From Acidimicrobiales bacterium (GTDB lineage: Bacteria > Actinomycetota > Acidimicrobiia > Acidimicrobiales > Bog-793): a stretch of DNA of 5,943 nucleotides. Below are positions 4,623-5,943 of the stretch, piece by piece. The notes under the pieces were generated by a model. It searched no databases and had not been told where the DNA came from. It saw nothing but the letters and a program-made list of their open reading frames with translations. The translations under genes and the position numbers were made by a program. How positions within the stretch are numbered: the stretch's first letter is position 1; the number at the start of each line of letters is the position of its first letter. The stretch spans positions 1-5,943 of the forward strand of contig JASHRK010000120.1 in the NCBI GenBank assembly GCA_030037405.1, in the 5' to 3' direction.

Positions 4623-5943
4623 ATGACCTACGCCACGACGCTCGAGAGGACGCTGCGTCCGGGCGAGGTGCTTCGCGCCGGCAGCAAGGCAGCGTACCGT
4701 CGCCTTGCCGCCGCGCCGGGTGAGGCGCGCACGGTCAGAGACGAGCTCGGGACCGGGGGGAAGGCCTCGAGGACAAGTCGTAGCCTGCTCTTTCTTGCCC
4801 AGGTGACGGATCTTCAGCTCGCCGACGTACAGTCGCCCGGTCGCTTCGAGTTCTTCGAGTCCCTCCGGGGGCAGCCGGGGGATCATTCCTTCGTCCCTGC
4901 CCAGAGACCGCAGGAGTCGTTCGCCTTCCATGCCCTCGAGGCGATGTCTCGGTCCCTCGGGCGCATCTCGAACAGCCAAGAGACCGGTGCGGAGCTCGGC
5001 CTCGTCGTGTTTACGGGCGACAGCCTCGACAACGCTCAGCTGAACGAGCTCGAATGGTTCACCCGCCTTCTCGTCGGTGGCGACCTGCGGCCCTTCTCGG
5101 GAGGGTCGGGTTACGAAGGAGTGCAGGCCGCGGGTTGGCCGAGCGAGCTCTACTGGCACCCTGACGCCGGCTCGGATCGCTGGAAGTCGGAGCTCGGTTT
5201 CCCGGACGTGCCAGGAGCGCTCGAGGCCGCCACGGCGACGTTCCGGACCGCCGGGCTCTCTGTGCCTTGGATCTCGTGTTTCGGCAACCATGACGGGCTC
5301 GTCCTCGGAGGCGCCATCCCGAACGAGGCGTACCGGTCTTTCCTCGTGGCCGACCGCAAGCCTGTCGCCCTGCCGGCCGGTGCCGAGGTGCTCGGGAGGG
5401 AGGAGGACTTCTTCGCCCATCCGGAGACGTACCTCGCCGGTCCCTCGCGCGCCGTCGAGGCTGACCTTGCCCGCCGGGCCATCTCGCGCCGGGAGTTCGT
5501 CTCGGCGCACCTCGACACGCCCGGCCTTCCGGTAGGGCATGGCTTTGCTCGGAAGAACCTCGACGACGGGACGGCCTACGGCGTCTACGACTGGAGCGAC
5601 GAGATCCGCCTCGTCCTTCTCGACACGACCAACCTCGACGGCCATTTCGACGGGAGCCTCGGCGATCGCCAGCTTCGTTGGCTCGAGGAACAGTTGGCAG
5701 AGGTGCATTCGAGCTACCTCTCAGATGACGGCCGCCTGGTCTCGACAGCCAACCGCGACCGCCTCGTCGTGCTCGCCTCCCACCACGGGCCCGCCTCGCT
5801 CACGAACCTTCGCTGCGAGGCCGACGGCCTCGAGGAGGATCACCCGAGGTGCACGGCGGATCAAGTGACAAGAGTGCTGGAACGATTCCCGAACGTCGTC
5901 CTCTGGCTGAGCGGTCATCGCCATGTCAACGACGTCGTCCTGC
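4623..5943 (+). CDS. calcineurin-like metallophosphoesterase, PPA1498 (TIGR03767)-like, 3' end missing
   Basis: Predicted dinuclear-metal phosphoesterase; 440 codons are visible with no stop before the window ends. The fold's motifs appear in order but far apart: VTDLQLAD (61-68, first metal Asp63), TGDSLDN (131-137, bridging Asp133), GNHD (221-224), ASHHGP (385-390) and SGHRHVN (430-436). Long inserts, notably between GDSLDN and GNHD (about 84 aa) and between GNHD and HHG (about 160 aa), are the hallmark of the actinobacterial PPA1498-type family. Motif I reads DLQ where the general superfamily has DxH. No Sec, Tat or membrane segment is seen at the N-terminus, so the protein should be cytosolic if this start is right. 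ATG 4623 is the first start after an in-frame TGA at 4599; its ribosome site is weak (GGA 12 bases upstream). The gene is divergent from the c-di-GMP gene across 131 bp. The substrate is unknown; a nucleotide or phospholipid head group cannot be told apart. Confidence 0.9.
   Translation, partial: MTYATTLERTLRPGEVLRAGSKAAYRRLAAAPGEARTVRDELGTGGKASRTSRSLLFLAQVTDLQLADVQSPGRFEFFESLRGQPGDHSFVPAQRPQESFAFHALEAMSRSLGRISNSQETGAELGLVVFTGDSLDNAQLNELEWFTRLLVGGDLRPFSGGSGYEGVQAAGWPSELYWHPDAGSDRWKSELGFPDVPGALEAATATFRTAGLSVPWISCFGNHDGLVLGGAIPNEAYRSFLVADRKPVALPAGAEVLGREEDFFAHPETYLAGPSRAVEADLARRAISRREFVSAHLDTPGLPVGHGFARKNLDDGTAYGVYDWSDEIRLVLLDTTNLDGHFDGSLGDRQLRWLEEQLAEVHSSYLSDDGRLVSTANRDRLVVLASHHGPASLTNLRCEADGLEEDHPRCTADQVTRVLERFPNVVLWLSGHRHVNDVVL

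Noticed and set aside
4398..5708. Minus-strand open frame of 436 codons antisense to the phosphoesterase
   Set aside because: The plus strand encodes all five metallophosphoesterase motifs; the antisense frame has biased composition and no motifs.

Overview
The window is GC-rich DNA (about two thirds G+C by eye) with dense coding, a GTG start and weak or absent Shine-Dalgarno sites. This looks like a high-GC actinobacterium. An Acidimicrobiia-type genome is possible, but nothing here fixes the lineage. Three proteins are well supported: two on the minus strand and one plus-strand gene that runs off the right edge.

Layout from left to right. Positions 1-422 hold no convincing gene. This stretch has an AT-rich island (about 70-125), two copies of a 14-nt direct repeat, six tandem copies of CCTGC, and a cluster of related palindromes with a shared CGCGCATGCGCG core. 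Next on the minus strand is a pyridoxal-phosphate aromatic-amino-acid decarboxylase (1847 down to 423), with every catalytic residue in the place expected from animal DOPA decarboxylase. The 196 bp upstream of it (1848-2043) contain an 18-bp tandem repeat and a perfect 19-bp inverted repeat that could end or attenuate transcription from the gene above. That gene, also minus strand (4491 down to 2044), is a membrane-anchored c-di-GMP enzyme of the form TM - CHASE-like sensor - TM - GGDEF - EAL. Its cyclase motif, product-inhibition site and phosphodiesterase residues are all intact. A 131-bp divergent intergenic region (4492-4622) carries overlapping promoter-like boxes. From 4623 rightward is a long-insert calcineurin-type metallophosphoesterase resembling the actinobacterial PPA1498 (TIGR03767) family; 440 codons are visible with no stop.

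How they work together: nothing in the sequence ties the three genes to one pathway. The c-di-GMP gene and the decarboxylase are co-directional, but a 196-bp gap with a strong hairpin separates them, so an operon is doubtful. The phosphoesterase is divergent from the c-di-GMP gene and may share a control region with it. I see no mobile-element gene, tRNA, rRNA, CRISPR array or defence gene. The least explained part is the palindrome cluster at 190-357.
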